Shown here: in pieces, positions 1 to 8,540 of the stretch
How the letters are laid out: each line of letters opens with the position of its first letter
Numbering within the stretch: position 1 is the first letter of the stretch
Assembly (NCBI GenBank): GCA_020850735.1
Contig: JADZEE010000113.1
Coordinates: forward strand, 1 to 48,665
Reading direction: 5' to 3'
Origin: Gammaproteobacteria bacterium
GTDB lineage: Bacteria > Pseudomonadota > Gammaproteobacteria > JADZEE01
Length of the DNA: 48,665 nt
Made by a program: the position numbers and the translations under genes
Notes under the pieces: model-generated
Seen by the model: only the letters and a program-made list of their open reading frames with translations
What the model was told of the DNA's origin: nothing
Database searches by the model: none

Positions 1-4
1 CTGC

Positions 5-109
5 CGTCGTTGCGAGCCCGCGCAGCGGGCGTGGCAACCCGAACGCCGATAGCCACGGGCGCAAGTGCCTGGATCGCCACGGCGCTGCGCGCCTCGCGAT
101 GACGACGGC
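5..109. repeat. TTGCGAG-type dispersed inverted-repeat element, copy 1
   Basis: The left arm (about 5-40) reads GTTGCGAGC...GTGGCAACCC and the right arm (about 71-109) reads GGATCGCCACG...CTCGCGATGACG. The two arms are imperfect reverse complements, as expected of a small mobile or REP-like palindromic unit. The same left/right pattern recurs near 251-350 and 14924-15112. No convincing gene lies in bases 1-418; the open frames there only follow the repeat period. Confidence 0.7.
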
Positions 110-151
110 GGGGTAGTGCAGGCGCTGCCATGCGCTGCCGGGTTCCCCGCG

Positions 152-270
152 GTTGCGAGCCGGCGCGACGCTTCCCCTGCCGTCGTTGCGAGCCGGCGCA
201 ATGCTTCCCCTGCCGTCGTTGCGAGCCCGCGCAGCGCTTCCCCTGCCGTCGTTGCGAGCCCGCGCAGCGG
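152..270. repeat. 33-bp tandem repeat, about 3.5 units
   Basis: Units start at 152, 185, 218 and 251, each beginning GTTGCGAGCC and the first three carrying GCTTCCCCTGCC at their ends. The period is exactly 33 bp, with a few substitutions between units. Each unit is the left arm of the TTGCGAG element, so the array looks like local amplification of that arm. Confidence 0.8.
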
Positions 271-352
271 GCGTGGCAACCTGGAGGTCGATGGCCACCG
301 GCGCGCAGACCCGGATCGCCAGACGCTCCGCTTTGCGCCATGACGCGATGGC
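251..352. repeat. TTGCGAG-type dispersed inverted-repeat element, copy 2
   Basis: The left arm at 251-282 (GTTGCGAGCCCGCGCAGCGG then GTGGCAACC) is identical in core to copy 1. The right arm at about 316-352 (GGATCGCCAGACG...CATGACGCGATGG) is more diverged. Confidence 0.6.
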
Positions 353-418
353 CGCCGGTGCTGCGGTGTATTCGCGCATCGTTTTCAAAGCGTTGCCGCC
401 AGCGACTATCATGGGGCC

Positions 419-850
419 ATGCCGGACCGACGAAATCACGGCCGCGGGGCGTGGCCGGTCGCCGTGGCCGCGCTGCTGCTCGCAGCGGTGCCTGCGCGTG
501 GCGACGAGCTGGTGCGCCTGGGCGAGCAGAAGCTCAGCTGCGAGGCGGATCACTTCCGCGTCATCGGTACACCCTCCCGACTCATCCCGCCCGGCAAGTA
601 CGAGTGGGTGTCGGTCACGGTGCCGAGTGACGTCGTGCGCTACGAATGCGGGCTCACGCGCCGGATCGTCGTATGCCCGATCGATACCACGCTGGTGAAG
701 GTGAAACGCGCCGTGTCGCCCGGCGCGTTCCTGGTCCAGTGTTACGGCGAGCCCACTGTGCTGCCCCTGTTCGAGCCGGTCGACGGCGAGCCCGGCGACG
801 GGGCCGGTGCCGCGGGTGCAGCGCCGCCGGCCGGGGGTGCGCCCGAGTAG
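419..850 (+). CDS. Exported hypothetical protein with four cysteines
   Basis: I do not recognise this 143-residue protein. The N-terminus has arginines followed by a hydrophobic stretch (about 13-27, AVAALLLAAVPARG), which looks like a cleavable Sec signal peptide, so a periplasmic location is inferred. The mature part has four cysteines (in KLSCEA, YECGL, VVCPI and VQCYG) that could make two disulfides. It ends in a low-complexity Gly/Ala/Pro tail. The next gene starts about 145 bp downstream on the same strand and gives no functional clue. The ATG at 419 is chosen because it places the signal peptide at the N-terminus. A real gene is likely from the signal peptide and the spaced cysteines. 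Confidence 0.6.
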   Translation: MPDRRNHGRGAWPVAVAALLLAAVPARGDELVRLGEQKLSCEADHFRVIGTPSRLIPPGKYEWVSVTVPSDVVRYECGLTRRIVVCPIDTTLVKVKRAVSPGAFLVQCYGEPTVLPLFEPVDGEPGDGAGAAGAAPPAGGAPE

Positions 851-994
851 TCCGGCGCGGACCGGGCACCGGGTACGGACACTACGTCCGGGCCGCCGCG
901 CCGGCCTGCCGCCGGGCGCGCGTCTGTGCGCAGCCACCCGCGACGAGCGGAGCGGTAGAATCGGCATGGCGCTCGCAACGACTGGAGTCCGATC

Positions 995-1597
995 GTGAAT
1001 ACAATCCTCAAGACTTTCGTGCGCGGCCTGCTCGCGCTGCTGCCCGTTCTGCTCACGGTGTTCGCGCTCGTGACGTTCTTCAGCTGGCTCGACCGCATCA
1101 CGCGCTTCGCCGTGCACGCGATCTTCCCGGCCGTGCCCGCCATTCCGGGCATCGGCATCGTCATCGGTGCCGCGGCAATATTCGCGCTCGGCGTGCTGGT
1201 GTCGTCGTCGCTGACCGCCTGGCTGTACCGGCTGATCGAGATCCCGTTTCGCAACATTCCCGTGGTCAAGGATCTGTACACCGCGGTCAAGCAGCTCACC
1301 GACTATCTGAGCCCGGGCAAGCAGGCGCGTGCGAACCAGGTCGTGGCGGTACGTACGCCCGACGGTGTTGGTCAGCTTCTCGGCCTCGTGATGCGCCAGG
1401 ATCTGACTGGTCTGCCGGAAGGTATCGAGCGCGAGGGCCGCGTCGCGGTGTACCTGCCCATGAGCTACCAGATCGGCGGTTTCACCGTATTCCTGCCCCG
1501 CGATCGCGTCACGCCGGTGGACATGCCCGTGGAGACCGCCATGCGCCAGACGCTGACCGGATGGCTCGGCACGAAGCGCAGTGGCGACGGCGCCTGA
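995..1597 (+). CDS. DUF502 family inner-membrane protein
   Basis: A 200-residue protein with the DUF502 pattern: an N-terminal hydrophobic helix (about 8-28), a second pair around 45-75 (IPGIGIVIGAAAIFALGVLV), then the conserved segment with IPFRNIPVVKDLYTAVKQ and the late motif YLPMSYQIGGFTVFLPRD. The length is typical of the family. These proteins sit in the inner membrane; their biochemical role is unknown. The start is the GTG at 995, preceded by GGAG about seven bases upstream, giving MNTILKTFVRGLL. It appears to be a single-gene unit. Confidence 0.88.
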   Translation: MNTILKTFVRGLLALLPVLLTVFALVTFFSWLDRITRFAVHAIFPAVPAIPGIGIVIGAAAIFALGVLVSSSLTAWLYRLIEIPFRNIPVVKDLYTAVKQLTDYLSPGKQARANQVVAVRTPDGVGQLLGLVMRQDLTGLPEGIEREGRVAVYLPMSYQIGGFTVFLPRDRVTPVDMPVETAMRQTLTGWLGTKRSGDGA

Positions 1598-1841
1598 CTG
1601 CCGGCGCCCGCCCACCCGCGCGTCCCGAGCCGGCCGCCCGCGTGCCGGTCGGACGGCCCGCGCCAGGCCAGAGGCTCTGCGTGTGCAGCGCGTGGCTGGT
1701 GCCGCCGCCTCTTCCAGGATGGCGCGCACGTAATTAATGTGTGCACGCACACCGCGCGGTGGCGGGCGAGGCGCCGCAGCCGTGGCGGTGACGATTGCGC
1801 TCTCTCACACGAGTATCCACCGGCACAGGTCGGGCATTCCC

Positions 1842-2684
1842 ATGGTCGATGGTAAGCGGCGCGGACAGCGGCGCATCGAGCGGCTCGAAGTCGTCCTGCA
1901 ATATATCGACGCGCACTGCCATGAGCCCCTCGACGTCGAGCTGCTGTCGCGGCAGGCGAGCATCTCGCGCTGGCATTTTCATCGCGTGTTGTCCTCCTAC
2001 ATCGGTGAGGCGGTCTCGGCCTACGTGCGCCGCCGTTGTCTGGAAAAAGCCGCGCGCCTGCTGTTGTTCCACCGCGCCAGTGCCACCGATGCGGCCGTCG
2101 CTGCCGGGTATGCGACACCCGCGGGCTTTACCCGCGCATTCCGGCGCCATTTCGGAACGTCGCCGCAGCGCCTGGTTCGCGAGCTGCGTGACCGCCGGCC
2201 GCCGCGCGCCGGGGCGGCCGTGCCGGAGGGTCCCGTGTATCGCCGCCTCGAACCGCGCACCGTCCTCGGCACCCAGCGCTTCGGCGCTTACGATCGGGCC
2301 CCGGCCGACGCGTGGCGGGCCATGCGCGAATTCCTCGGCCGCCACGGCGCGCCGCAGGCCGATCTCGTCCGCATCGGCATCCCGCTCGACTGGCCGGAGA
2401 TCACGGCTCCGGACATGTGCCGCTACGAGGCCTGCGTGGAGTCCGATCTGAAGCCTGCCGGCGACGTGTTCCGCAAGCGCATCGAGGGGGGCGATTACGC
2501 GGTGTTCCGTTACCGGGGCCCGTGCGCCGGGCTGCAACAGGCGCTCGAAGCGATATTCTGGTACTGGTATCCGGATGCCGGCGTGACCCTCGGCGAGGGG
2601 CCGGTCTTCGAGCAGTTCCTTGGCCCATCCGATCCGGCGGACGCCGGGCCGCAAGGCACGGAGATCCACGTCCCGGTGCGCTGA
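1842..2684 (+). CDS. AraC family regulator with C-terminal GyrI-like effector domain
   Basis: A 280-residue transcription factor. Residues about 10-110 form the double helix-turn-helix of the AraC family (DVELLSRQASISRWHFHR and the second helix pair ending AAGYATPAGFTRAFRRHFG, then SPQRL). Residues about 125-280 match the GyrI-like/SOB small-molecule-binding fold (YRRLEPRTVLGTQRFG early, GTEIHVPV at the end). This Rob-like layout, with an N-terminal DNA-binding domain and a C-terminal effector domain, is typical of regulators of drug or stress responses; the ligand cannot be read. The ATG at 1842 is preferred over an upstream GTG in the same frame because the 35 extra residues are Arg/Gly-rich and unlike the family. 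Confidence 0.85.
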   Translation: MVDGKRRGQRRIERLEVVLQYIDAHCHEPLDVELLSRQASISRWHFHRVLSSYIGEAVSAYVRRRCLEKAARLLLFHRASATDAAVAAGYATPAGFTRAFRRHFGTSPQRLVRELRDRRPPRAGAAVPEGPVYRRLEPRTVLGTQRFGAYDRAPADAWRAMREFLGRHGAPQADLVRIGIPLDWPEITAPDMCRYEACVESDLKPAGDVFRKRIEGGDYAVFRYRGPCAGLQQALEAIFWYWYPDAGVTLGEGPVFEQFLGPSDPADAGPQGTEIHVPVR

Positions 2685-2879
2685 GCCCGACCGCGACCAC
2701 GCCAGCGCACGCCGGCCACGGATCGGGCGCGCGCGTGGATCAGCAAGATCGGGATAGCGGTTGACCAGGGGCCGCCGGAGAATCTGTTCCGTGCGCTGGC
2801 CGCAGGCCGGTGCGGTCGGCGGGCTGAACCCGGCAGGGCCGGGAAACCCCGCGGCAGGAAACCATGAAGGAGGGGCTTT

Positions 2880-3533
2880 ATGCGTACCGATCTGATTTCC
2901 CGGCGGTCTCTGGCGCTGGTGCTGGCCTTGGCCGCGATCGGCGCAGCGCCCGGGATGCAGGCCGACGAAGGTGTCGAGGGCGCGGTGCCGGGCGATGAAC
3001 TGGTCCTGCCGGATGGCGGCGCCGTCGATGATGGGACGATGGCAACGACGGACGTGGTGATACTGGACGAGGTCGTGGTCGACGAGCCGGGCGATGTCGC
3101 CGACGCGACCGATGAGGTGACGGTTACCGACGACATGATCGACGAGGTAGTCGACGAGCCGCTCGAGAACGTCATCGACGACGGCGTCGTGTATCTCGAC
3201 GGTGGCGCGGTCCAGCGCGGTGACGAGGACGGCGGCCCTGTCGATCCGGGCATCCTGTACTACAGCACCGGCAACGTGGAGGATCACGTCAGCGGGCCGG
3301 CGATGTACAACCTCGGCGGCGACGCCGCGGTCGCAAACGTCACCGAGCACGTCGACAGCGCAATCGACGCCGTGGTGGACTTTGACGACGACCGCGCGAT
3401 CGACGCCGGTATCGGCGTCCAGGGCGATACCGCGGCAGCGCCCGCCCGGGTGCTTGCCGACTCGGGCAGCGCTGGCGCGGGCAAGGCCCGCATCCGTGCT
3501 GGTCACTTGGTGGTCGACGACACGGTGCGCTGA
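2880..3533 (+). CDS. Highly acidic Asp/Val-rich secreted protein
   Basis: I do not recognise this 217-residue protein. A signal peptide is evident (RRSLALVLALAAIGAAPGMQA, cleavage near residue 28). The mature protein is extremely rich in Asp, Glu and Val, with loosely repeated DEVVVDEPGD and DEVVDEPLEN blocks at about 60-100. The middle (PVDPGILYYSTGNVEDHVSG) is less simple. Lysine and arginine occur only near the ends. A strong Shine-Dalgarno (AAGGAGG at 2867-2873, six bases from the ATG) and a downstream terminator indicate a monocistronic, probably well-expressed gene. Acidity suggests cation binding, but that is inference. It is followed by a TpsB-like transporter but is too short and lacks the features expected of a TpsA substrate. 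Confidence 0.75.
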   Translation: MRTDLISRRSLALVLALAAIGAAPGMQADEGVEGAVPGDELVLPDGGAVDDGTMATTDVVILDEVVVDEPGDVADATDEVTVTDDMIDEVVDEPLENVIDDGVVYLDGGAVQRGDEDGGPVDPGILYYSTGNVEDHVSGPAMYNLGGDAAVANVTEHVDSAIDAVVDFDDDRAIDAGIGVQGDTAAAPARVLADSGSAGAGKARIRAGHLVVDDTVR

Positions 3534-3570
3534 GCGCAGCAGACCGACTCCTGTTCCGTTACCACACCGG

Positions 3571-3600
3571 CGCCCCGCCGTCCCCACGGCGGGGCGTTTT
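3571..3600 (+). terminator. Rho-independent terminator after the acidic protein
   Basis: A GC-rich inverted repeat (CGCCCCGCCG, loop of a few bases, CGGCGGGGCG) is followed directly by TTTT. It lies 37 bases after the stop codon of the acidic protein gene and before the TpsB-like gene, so the two are probably separate units. Confidence 0.88.
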
Positions 3601-3622
3601 CAATTCCGGCGCCCGTCACCGC

Positions 3623-5341
3623 ATGCGGATCACTGCCGCGCTGCCACGCTGGTGCTGCATCGCCGCGGTCCTGCTCGCGCCAGGCACCCGGGGCCAGGAG
3701 CCACCCGCGGACCTGCCCGTGGAGCGCTTCGGCGAACCATCGCCCGCGAGGCCCGAGCTGCCCCGCTTTGAAACCGTCCCGGCTGCGCCGGTCGCGGCAC
3801 CGGCGACCGCGCGGACGGGTCCCGCGACCGGCGAGCCGGTCGCCCGCGTGCGTGCTTTCCGCGTGGTCGGCAATACCGTCGTGCCCAGCGCCACGCTCGA
3901 GGCCATCGCCGCGCAGTACGCGGGGCGCGAAATCACAGATACCGAACTGCAGACGCTGCGCACGCGGCTGACGCAGGTCTACGCAGCGGCGGGTTACGTC
4001 ACCTCGCGTGCGACCATTCCGGACCAGGACATCGACGATGGCGTCATCACCATCGAGATCGTCGAGGGTCGGCTGGGGGGCGTGGAGGTGAGCGGCGCAC
4101 GTGCAATCGACACCGATTTCTTCGCGCGCCGGCTCGGCCCCATCGGCTCCGGCCCACTCGACATCGGTCCGCTCAACCAACGGTTGCGATGGCTGCTGCA
4201 GGATCGCATCGTCGATAGCGTGCAGGCCACGCTCGTGCCCGGCGCCGCATGGAACGAGAGCGTGCTCCATGTGCAGGTCGAGGAGGGCCGCCGCTTCGGC
4301 GGAGCGCTCAGCGTCGGCAACGACCGTTCCCCGACCGTCGGCGGGGTGCGCGGCGCCATCGGCGCGCGCGCGCGCAACCTGTTCGGTCGCGGCGACCAAT
4401 TCGATCTGATTCTGGGGCATACGCAGGGGCTGCGCGACCTCGACGCGAGTTTCACGTACCCGCTCACGGCGCGCGGAACGCAGCTGTTCCTGCGCTATGC
4501 GAATTACGGCTCCGAGCTTGTCGAGGAGCCTTTTGCGGGCCTCGACGTCACGACCGAATCGCGTGGCCTAGAGCTGGCGGTCACTCAGTCGCTGTTGCGC
4601 ACGTCCACGCGCAACGTCACGCTCGGAGTGGGCTTTGCAAGCCGGCAGAGCGAGAGTTTTCTGCGCGGTCGGCCGTTCTCGTTCAGCGCCGGCGCCGACG
4701 ACGGCAGGACCGACATCAAGGTCGCGCGCGTGACCGGGCAGTGGCTCGAGCAGGGTGCGAACAGTGTTTTCAGTGCGCGGCTCACACTGTCGATCGGTAT
4801 CGGCGCGCTGGGCGCGACCGTGCACGAGGACGGCCGCCCCGACTCGCGCTATACCGCCGGGCTCGGACAGCTGCAATGGCTGCGTCGTCTGGGTCCGCAC
4901 GCGGGGCTGCTGTTCGCACGCCTGGACGTGCAGCTCGCGTCCGATAGCTTGTTACCGCTCGAGAAGTACGCAATCGGTGGCGCGAGCACGGTGCGCGGCT
5001 ACCGGCGGGCGCGCTTCGTGCGCGACGCTGCCTGGGCCGGCTCGCTGGAATACCGGCTGCCCGTGCTGCGCCTGGCCGTCCCCGGTCTCGCCGAGAGCGA
5101 TGCCGACGGCCGGGTGCAGCTGGTGGCGTTCGTCGACGCCGGGCGGGCATGGAACGTCGATGATCCCGATGGCGCTGCGAAGACCCTCTACGGCGCAGGT
5201 CCGGGCTTGCGCTGGGATCTGAATCGCCGCTTGCACGCCGAATTGAGCTGGGGTGCCCTGCGCCGCCACCTCGCCGGTGCCGGCGACGATCTGCAGGACG
5301 ACGGCGTGCATTTCCTGCTGAGCGCGCGGCAGGCGTTCTGA
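3623..5341 (+). CDS. ShlB/FhaC/HecB family outer-membrane transporter (TpsB-like)
   Basis: A 572-residue outer-membrane protein of the two-partner secretion / Omp85 superfamily. Residues 1-24 are a signal peptide; 25-70 are a Pro/Ala-rich linker. A POTRA domain follows at about 72-150 (VRAFRVVGNTVVPSATLEAI to ITIEIVEGRLGGVEVSG), then a second POTRA-like segment to about 220. The 16-strand barrel region runs to the C-terminus, with the conserved GGASTVRGYRR at about 450 (the VRGY loop that reaches into the pore) and a terminal phenylalanine (SARQAF) typical of BAM substrates. Family members export a large TpsA exoprotein, often adjacent, but no such gene is in this window. The ATG at 3623 directly precedes the signal peptide. 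The length is typical for the family. Confidence 0.88.
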   Translation: MRITAALPRWCCIAAVLLAPGTRGQEPPADLPVERFGEPSPARPELPRFETVPAAPVAAPATARTGPATGEPVARVRAFRVVGNTVVPSATLEAIAAQYAGREITDTELQTLRTRLTQVYAAAGYVTSRATIPDQDIDDGVITIEIVEGRLGGVEVSGARAIDTDFFARRLGPIGSGPLDIGPLNQRLRWLLQDRIVDSVQATLVPGAAWNESVLHVQVEEGRRFGGALSVGNDRSPTVGGVRGAIGARARNLFGRGDQFDLILGHTQGLRDLDASFTYPLTARGTQLFLRYANYGSELVEEPFAGLDVTTESRGLELAVTQSLLRTSTRNVTLGVGFASRQSESFLRGRPFSFSAGADDGRTDIKVARVTGQWLEQGANSVFSARLTLSIGIGALGATVHEDGRPDSRYTAGLGQLQWLRRLGPHAGLLFARLDVQLASDSLLPLEKYAIGGASTVRGYRRARFVRDAAWAGSLEYRLPVLRLAVPGLAESDADGRVQLVAFVDAGRAWNVDDPDGAAKTLYGAGPGLRWDLNRRLHAELSWGALRRHLAGAGDDLQDDGVHFLLSARQAF

Positions 5342-5438
5342 TCGTGCGCCCGGATCCCCGCGCCGCCGGTCGCTGGGGTATGCTGGGTCGGCGCGTGTTC
5401 GGCATGCCGCCCGCGCCCGCCAGCACGGAGGTCAGCAC

Positions 5439-6245
5439 ATGCGCATCGGTATTCTCGTCAAGATCTCCGGCCCCGCGTCCACCCGCGACATCCTGGTCGA
5501 ATGCGCGCGCCTCGCCGAGGACGCCGGTCTGGACGACCTGTGGGTGAACGATCATGTCGCGATCCCGCGCGAGGACTCGCAGGGATCGGGCGGCCGCTAC
5601 CTCGATCCGCTCGCCGCGCTCGCCTTTCTCGCCGGCGTCACGTCGCGGATCGGCCTGGGTACGGCTGTACTCATCCTGCCCTACCGTCCGCCGCTGCCGA
5701 CCGCTAAGTGGATCGCCTCGATGCAGGAGCTGTCCGGCGGGCGGCTGACGCTCGGCGCCGGTGTCGGCTGGATGGAGCCCGAGTTCCGCGCCCTGGGGGT
5801 CGACCGCGCCCGGCGCGGCCGTCTCACCGACGGAACGCTCGCATTCATCCACGAATGCTTCGCGACCGACGAGCCCGCGGCCAACGGCCAGCGCTTCATC
5901 TTCAGCCCGCGCCCCGCGCGCCCGCCCATCCTCATCGGCGGCCAGCCGCCGCACGCTTTCGAGCGCGTGCTGCGGTTCGGTGACGGCTGGATGCCGGCCG
6001 AGAGCGACCCCGACAAGCTGCGCGGACCGATCGCGACCCTGCGCGCGCAGCTCGCGGCGGCCGGCAAACCGGTGCCGCAGGTGGTGCCGCTGACCCGGCT
6101 GCCGCTCGAGGATCCCGTCGCCGCGGCCGCGCGCGTCGAGGCGCTGGCCGCGGTCGGCGTGACCGGCATCATTCACGTCGCCGCGTACGCGACGGCTGAC
6201 GAGCTGCGCCCGGTCGTTGCCGCCATCGCGAAATTGAAGCCGTGA
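5439..6245 (+). CDS. LLM-class (F420-dependent type) luciferase-like oxidoreductase
   Basis: A 268-residue protein with the bacterial-luciferase-like TIM barrel: MRIGILV at strand 1, AEDAGLDDLWVNDHV after it, LGTAVLILPYRPPLPTAKW, LSGGRLTLGAGVGWMEPEF and the flavin-site-like PPILIGGQPPHAFERVLRFGDGWMP. This arrangement matches the subfamily usually annotated as F420-dependent, though some members use FMN. The substrate is unknown. A Shine-Dalgarno GGAGG precedes the ATG at 5439. It is convergent with the phosphate permease, with about 120 bp between them that show no clear terminator. No F420 biosynthesis gene is in the window, so the cofactor is an open question. Confidence 0.85.
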   Translation: MRIGILVKISGPASTRDILVECARLAEDAGLDDLWVNDHVAIPREDSQGSGGRYLDPLAALAFLAGVTSRIGLGTAVLILPYRPPLPTAKWIASMQELSGGRLTLGAGVGWMEPEFRALGVDRARRGRLTDGTLAFIHECFATDEPAANGQRFIFSPRPARPPILIGGQPPHAFERVLRFGDGWMPAESDPDKLRGPIATLRAQLAAAGKPVPQVVPLTRLPLEDPVAAAARVEALAAVGVTGIIHVAAYATADELRPVVAAIAKLKP

Positions 6246-6367
6246 GCGCGGTGCTTACGTCCCGTCCCGGGATCCGGTGACGGTTCGATAGCCGATCTGC
6301 CGGTACCGGCGTCCGGCGTACAGTCCCGGGCAGCCGCGCGGCATCGTGCCGGCCGCGGCCGCGACTA

Positions 6368-7942
6368 TCACGGCAGCATCATGCCGCGGATGGTGAAATA
6401 AATCAGTGCGCCGAGCAGCGCGGCGATGGGCACCGTGACCACCCACGCCGCGACGATGCGCAGCACCGCGGAGCGTTTGACGAGATCCCGGCGGTACTGC
6501 TTGCGCAGGCTCTTGCGCTCGCTCTTGGTGATGCCGTTGCCGTCCGCTTCCGCGCGTTTTTTCAGCTCTTTGAGCATCCGGCCTTTGTCGGCGACGGCCG
6601 AACGCTCGAAGCGATCGAGAAAATCCTCGACGACCGCGTGATCCTGGCCGAGGTGGTGGCCGCGGATCTCCGCGACGATGCCGGCATAGGTGACCTTGAT
6701 GTACTCGCGCAGGAAGCCGACGCCGAAAACCGCGCCGACGGCGATGTGCGTCGAGCTCACGGGCAGGCCCAGATGGGTGGCGACGATCACCGTGATGGAC
6801 GCGGCCATGGCGATGCAGAAGGCGCGCATCTGATCGAGCTCGGTGATCTCGGAACCGACCGTGCGGATGAGCTTGGGGCCGTACAGGGCAAGACCGAGCG
6901 AGATCCCCAGCGCACCGATGACCATCACCCAGCTCGGGATGGACGCCTGGTTCGCGATGCCGCTGTTGAGCACCGCATCGTTGATGGCGGCGAGCGGGCC
7001 GATCGCGTTGGCCACGTCGTTGGCGCCGTGGGCAAAGCTCAGCAGCGCCGCGGCGAAAATGAGCGGTACCGTGAACAGCGAGTTCACCGCGGACTTGCTG
7101 TTGTCGAGGGCGCGTGATGTCCGGCCGATGACCGCGCGTACGGCCAGGTAGACGGTGACCGCGCTCACCAGGCCGATACCGGTGGCGACCGGCAGCCCGA
7201 CCTTCCAGATTGCCTTCAGACCCTTGAGCACCAGGTAGGTGGTGAAGGCCCAGGCCATGATTCCGATGAGAATTGGCACGACCCGCGTGGCGGCCGCGAC
7301 CATGTCCGTCTGGTAGGTGATGGTGCGCTTGATCGCGTACAGGAAACCCGCGGCGATGACGCCTCCGAGCACGGGCGAGATCACCCAGCTCGCGACGATC
7401 GCGCCGACGGTGTGCCAGTTGGTGACGTCCCAGCCGCCCGCGGCGATGCCGGCACCGAGCACGCCGCCGACGACCGCGTGAGTCGTCGACACGGGCGCGC
7501 CGAGAGCGGTGGCGATATTCAACCAGATCCCGCCGGCGAGCAGCGCACCGAGCATGAGCCAGATGAATTCGTCCGCACTGCCGATCAGCGCCGGATCGAT
7601 GATGTCGCCCTTGATCGTGCCGACGACGTCGCCGCCCGCGACGAGCGCGCCCGTGGACTCGAAGATTGCCGCTATTGCGATTGCGCCGCTCAGCGTAAGG
7701 GCGCGCGATCCCACTGCCGGACCGACGTTGTTGGCAACGTCGTTGGCGCCGATGTTCATCGCCATGTAGCCGCCAACGGCCGCCGCGGAGATCAGCAGGT
7801 AGCTGTTGGGCAGCCCGGCGTGGTGTATGCCCGCGTAGATGAGGATCCCGGCGATGAACAGCACCGTGCAGCCGGCCCGAGCCAGCTCGGCGCGCCCGAA
7901 GCGGGTGGCGCGCTCTATCTGGTCCAGGTTGTGGAGGTCCAT
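6368..7942 (-). CDS. Inorganic phosphate transporter, Pit family
   Basis: A 524-residue polytopic inner-membrane protein. Two copies of the PHO4/Pit signature are visible: GANDVANNVGPAVGS near residue 65 and GANDVANAIGPLAAI near 335, each with a later STTHA/STHIAVGAVFG motif (PVSTTHAVVGGVLGAG and PVSSTHIAVGAVFGVG). About ten hydrophobic helices flank a hydrophilic loop near 430-490 (LGQDHAVVEDFLDRFERS, ERKSLRKQYRRDLVKRS). Pit carriers move metal-phosphate with protons. The start MDLHNLDQIERATRF (ATG at 7942-7940) is preferred; a 32-residue Pro/Arg-rich upstream extension is unlike the family. No pho-box or phoU partner was seen nearby. Confidence 0.92.
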   Translation of the reverse strand: MDLHNLDQIERATRFGRAELARAGCTVLFIAGILIYAGIHHAGLPNSYLLISAAAVGGYMAMNIGANDVANNVGPAVGSRALTLSGAIAIAAIFESTGALVAGGDVVGTIKGDIIDPALIGSADEFIWLMLGALLAGGIWLNIATALGAPVSTTHAVVGGVLGAGIAAGGWDVTNWHTVGAIVASWVISPVLGGVIAAGFLYAIKRTITYQTDMVAAATRVVPILIGIMAWAFTTYLVLKGLKAIWKVGLPVATGIGLVSAVTVYLAVRAVIGRTSRALDNSKSAVNSLFTVPLIFAAALLSFAHGANDVANAIGPLAAINDAVLNSGIANQASIPSWVMVIGALGISLGLALYGPKLIRTVGSEITELDQMRAFCIAMAASITVIVATHLGLPVSSTHIAVGAVFGVGFLREYIKVTYAGIVAEIRGHHLGQDHAVVEDFLDRFERSAVADKGRMLKELKKRAEADGNGITKSERKSLRKQYRRDLVKRSAVLRIVAAWVVTVPIAALLGALIYFTIRGMMLP

Positions 7943-8134
7943 CCGGGGTCCATCCGCTCGAGTGGTCGACGGCGCCGGTACCGGGCAATGGCCGCAGGGA
8001 CATGATCGTACCATCCCGGGCGCCGGGCCTTGATCCATGGCAGGTCATCGATGTGTTGCTCGCCGGACCGTGATCCGGCCGGTCCGGGGCAGCGCCGCGC
8101 CCGCGGCCCCGGCGCTTGCGTACCCCGCGCCGGC

Positions 8135-8449
8135 TCAGCCGGCGACGAAGTGCGTGTGCTTCGACAGCGCAGCGAGCAACGCCAGCAGATGGTGGTTGTC
8201 CGCGTTGCCCATCTCGCGCCGGTAGCGGCGTACGAACGTGTCCCAGCGCCCGGGCTCGACCCGTCCCGAGCTCGTTGCCCAGCTCAGCAGCACCGCGCTC
8301 GGCGCGAGCTGTGGCAACCAGAGGTCGAAATAATCCCGCCGTGCGTACTCGCTTTTCGGCACGCCGCGGGGTGGTCTGCGCACCGTGCCGAGCCGCAGTC
8401 CTTCGTCCTGCTGGCGCGGGCTGCCGAGGCGAACGATGTGAACCGTCAT
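8135..8449 (-). CDS. DUF488 family protein, C-terminally shortened
   Basis: A 104-residue cytoplasmic protein that matches the first part of the DUF488/YeaO-like family: VHIVRLGSPRQ at the start, then PKSEYARRDYFDLWLPQLAPS, ending SKHTHFVAG. Family members usually continue after this point with a Cys-containing stretch (CYCEDE...CHRS pattern). Here a stop codon follows directly, so the putative cysteine site is missing. It could be a natural short form or a decayed gene. The function of the family is not established. The start at 8449 (MTVHIVRLG) is chosen over an in-frame upstream ATG because homology begins there. Confidence 0.7.
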   Translation of the reverse strand: MTVHIVRLGSPRQQDEGLRLGTVRRPPRGVPKSEYARRDYFDLWLPQLAPSAVLLSWATSSGRVEPGRWDTFVRRYRREMGNADNHHLLALLAALSKHTHFVAG

Positions 8450-8540
8450 GGCTATGCATCCGGCCGTGGTGGCGCGAGCCGCCACGAGATCCTCGCGCGT
8501 CACGCCGGGCGACGCAACCGACGATCCGAGAAACCATAAA

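Noticed and set aside
65..698. Several long frames with repeated Arg/Ala/Pro-rich peptides in the first 700 bases
   Set aside because: They follow the 33-bp repeat period or overlap the secreted-protein gene, and have no family likeness, signal peptide or ribosome-binding site.
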